Below the pieces are notes generated by a model. The model saw only the letters and a list, made by a program, of their open reading frames with translations, had not been told where the DNA came from and ran no database searches. A stretch of 64,000 nucleotides of DNA from Alkalibacterium pelagium. GTDB lineage: Bacteria > Bacillota > Bacilli > Lactobacillales > Carnobacteriaceae_A. A program made the position numbers and the translations under genes. Below, piece by piece: positions 63,098 to 64,000 of the stretch (positions are counted from its first letter, which is position 1; each line of letters begins with the position of its first letter). Location of the stretch: assembly GCF_900109325.1 (NCBI RefSeq), contig NZ_FNZU01000009.1, positions 1 to 64,000 on the forward strand. Direction: 5' to 3'.

Positions 63098-63532
63098 CTA
63101 GGCGTCCGCATTCATTTTTACAAAAGCTAGGCCGCCGAGTTCATTTGAAGAGATAAAACCAAGGGATCGGTAAAAGGCTTTTGTTTCTTCGCTGTCGTCG
63201 GTCATCAGAACCGTCTGCCTGATATAGTCGAACTCTTCAAGCGTCGACTGCATCAGTTTACGACCGATTCCTGATCTCTGATAGTCCGGTCTGACGAGGA
63301 TGTCCTGGACATAGACAATCGATGCATGATCACTCACTACTCGGATGAGTCCCACAAGTCGATTGCCATGCCAGGCAGACTCGTAATAGGCGCTGCCGTC
63401 AAGCAGTCGGGCCATTTTGTCCGGATGATCAGTATAGCCTGTCCACTCGACACTGGCATACAGATCCGTCAGAACAGAAACAGATATTGGACTGTTTGTC
63501 TTGTATGTAATAATGGGATTATTCTTAGTCAT
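63098..63532 (-). CDS. GNAT-family N-acetyltransferase
   Basis: 144 residues. The acetyl-CoA loop is RPDYQRSGIGRKLM (about 81-94), preceded by IVYVQDILV and followed by AFYRSLGFI, the GNAT pattern. It transfers an acetyl group to an unknown amine. ATG 63532 follows GGAGTG at good spacing; the longer frame begins in non-coding sequence. Confidence 0.88.
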   Translation of the reverse strand: MTKNNPIITYKTNSPISVSVLTDLYASVEWTGYTDHPDKMARLLDGSAYYESAWHGNRLVGLIRVVSDHASIVYVQDILVRPDYQRSGIGRKLMQSTLEEFDYIRQTVLMTDDSEETKAFYRSLGFISSNELGGLAFVKMNADA

Positions 63533-63670
63533 ATAAGCACTCCATTTCAAATTATCATGATTTATCTTTAGTATACCTGTAAAGGAGTACAATGAAATAG
63601 AAGATTGAAGATTCAGATTGATTAGATTTGACAATACAACATCAAACTATTAGCCGGAAGGATGTCACCA

Positions 63671-64000
63671 ATGACCGAACAACTACATTATGAACCTGAG
63701 CTCATTTTTTACGCAGGAAGTGCTCTGCTTGAAGGACCTGTATGGGATCAGCACAACCAACAGCTCTATTTTGTATCCATATCAGATGGAATCATCTATC
63801 GTTTCGATCCGGAAACTACCGAATTGACTACTTACTTAACGGATGGACCGGTCGGAGCAGCGGTTCTTGATAATGAAGGCAAGCTCTTGTCTGCCGAAAA
63901 AAGCGGCATCTACCGTATCGATTCGGAAACAGGAGAACGGACATTTATCTGTCAGCCTAATAAGGATGATCGCCTGCGTTACAATGACGGGAAACTGGAT
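63671..64000 (+). CDS. SMP-30/gluconolactonase-like protein, N-terminal part (window-truncated)
   Basis: The frame is open from ATG 63671 (AAGGATG ahead) to the right edge, 110 codons. LLEGPVWDQHNQQLYFVSI is the first blade with the metal-binding Glu, GAAVLDNEGKLLSAEKSG the second, and RLRYNDGKLD is the substrate/metal segment with Asn and Asp. The family hydrolyses sugar lactones or phosphoesters in a Ca2+-dependent six-bladed propeller. The rest lies outside the window. Confidence 0.88.
   Translation, partial: MTEQLHYEPELIFYAGSALLEGPVWDQHNQQLYFVSISDGIIYRFDPETTELTTYLTDGPVGAAVLDNEGKLLSAEKSGIYRIDSETGERTFICQPNKDDRLRYNDGKLD

Overview
This is a low-to-mid GC Bacillota chromosome segment. Ribosome-binding sites are strong (AGGAGG-like), TTG and GTG starts are common, and a T-box controls tryptophan synthesis. 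The lactate oxidase closely resembles the Aerococcus viridans enzyme. NhaC, an OpuAC-type glycine-betaine binding protein and very acidic exported proteins point to a salt- or alkali-tolerant lactic-acid-bacterium relative, for example Carnobacteriaceae such as Alkalibacterium or Marinilactibacillus. That placement is inference from protein character; no marker gene is in the window.

Layout. 1-4.2 kb: the tail of an IS transposase, an AGCS amino-acid:Na+ symporter, an acetate transporter, an RDD membrane protein and a NUDIX hydrolase. 4.2-6.1 kb: a complete group IIC intron with its reverse transcriptase, inserted exactly behind the NUDIX terminator and at the stop codon of a phospholipase-D-like gene. 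7.8-10 kb: a lipoprotein and a DUF5050-like membrane protein. 10-13.5 kb: an lrgA-lrgB-lactate oxidase operon with a divergent LysR regulator, resembling cidABC with lactate oxidase in the place of pyruvate oxidase. 13.5-20.6 kb: the complete trpEGDCFBA operon, preceded by a Trp-codon-bearing leader peptide, a terminator and then a Trp T-box. 20.8-28.3 kb: aldehyde dehydrogenase, an ABC exporter operon with two SGNH hydrolases, a MerR/flavin-reductase pair and a VOC protein. 28.7-45.5 kb: chemoreceptor, two related FAD amine-oxidase-like proteins, DUF4349 lipoprotein, glutathionyl-hydroquinone reductase, a triplet of paralogous small membrane proteins, an AAA ATPase, redox genes and a P2-type ATPase. 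45.9-64 kb: duplicated dicarboxylate symporters, D-hydroxyacid dehydrogenase, ATP-grasp ligase, a TetR/FAD-monooxygenase pair, an mhqD-mhqO-like quinone-stress operon with a quinone oxidoreductase nearby, an AT-rich secreted-protein gene pair, NhaC, OpuAC, an aldo/keto reductase, an acetyltransferase and the start of an SMP-30-like gene.

Working together: a strong theme is flavin/quinone/aldehyde redox chemistry (lactate oxidase, several FAD proteins, two flavodoxin-like proteins, mhqDO, glutathionyl-hydroquinone reductase, aldehyde dehydrogenase, aldo/keto reductase). A second theme is ion and osmolyte handling (AGCS, NhaC, OpuAC, P2 ATPase, two DAACS symporters). Tryptophan synthesis appears to be under double attenuation.

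The most unusual signal is not a gene. Four separate intergenic regions (20.6, 30.5, 35.0 and 53.1 kb) each hold degenerate tandem units, and in all four the spacing is 51-52 bp. The unit consensus differs from locus to locus and the units tend to contain short inverted repeats. I do not recognise this element class; it is not CRISPR. All statements come from reading the sequence; no database search was possible.
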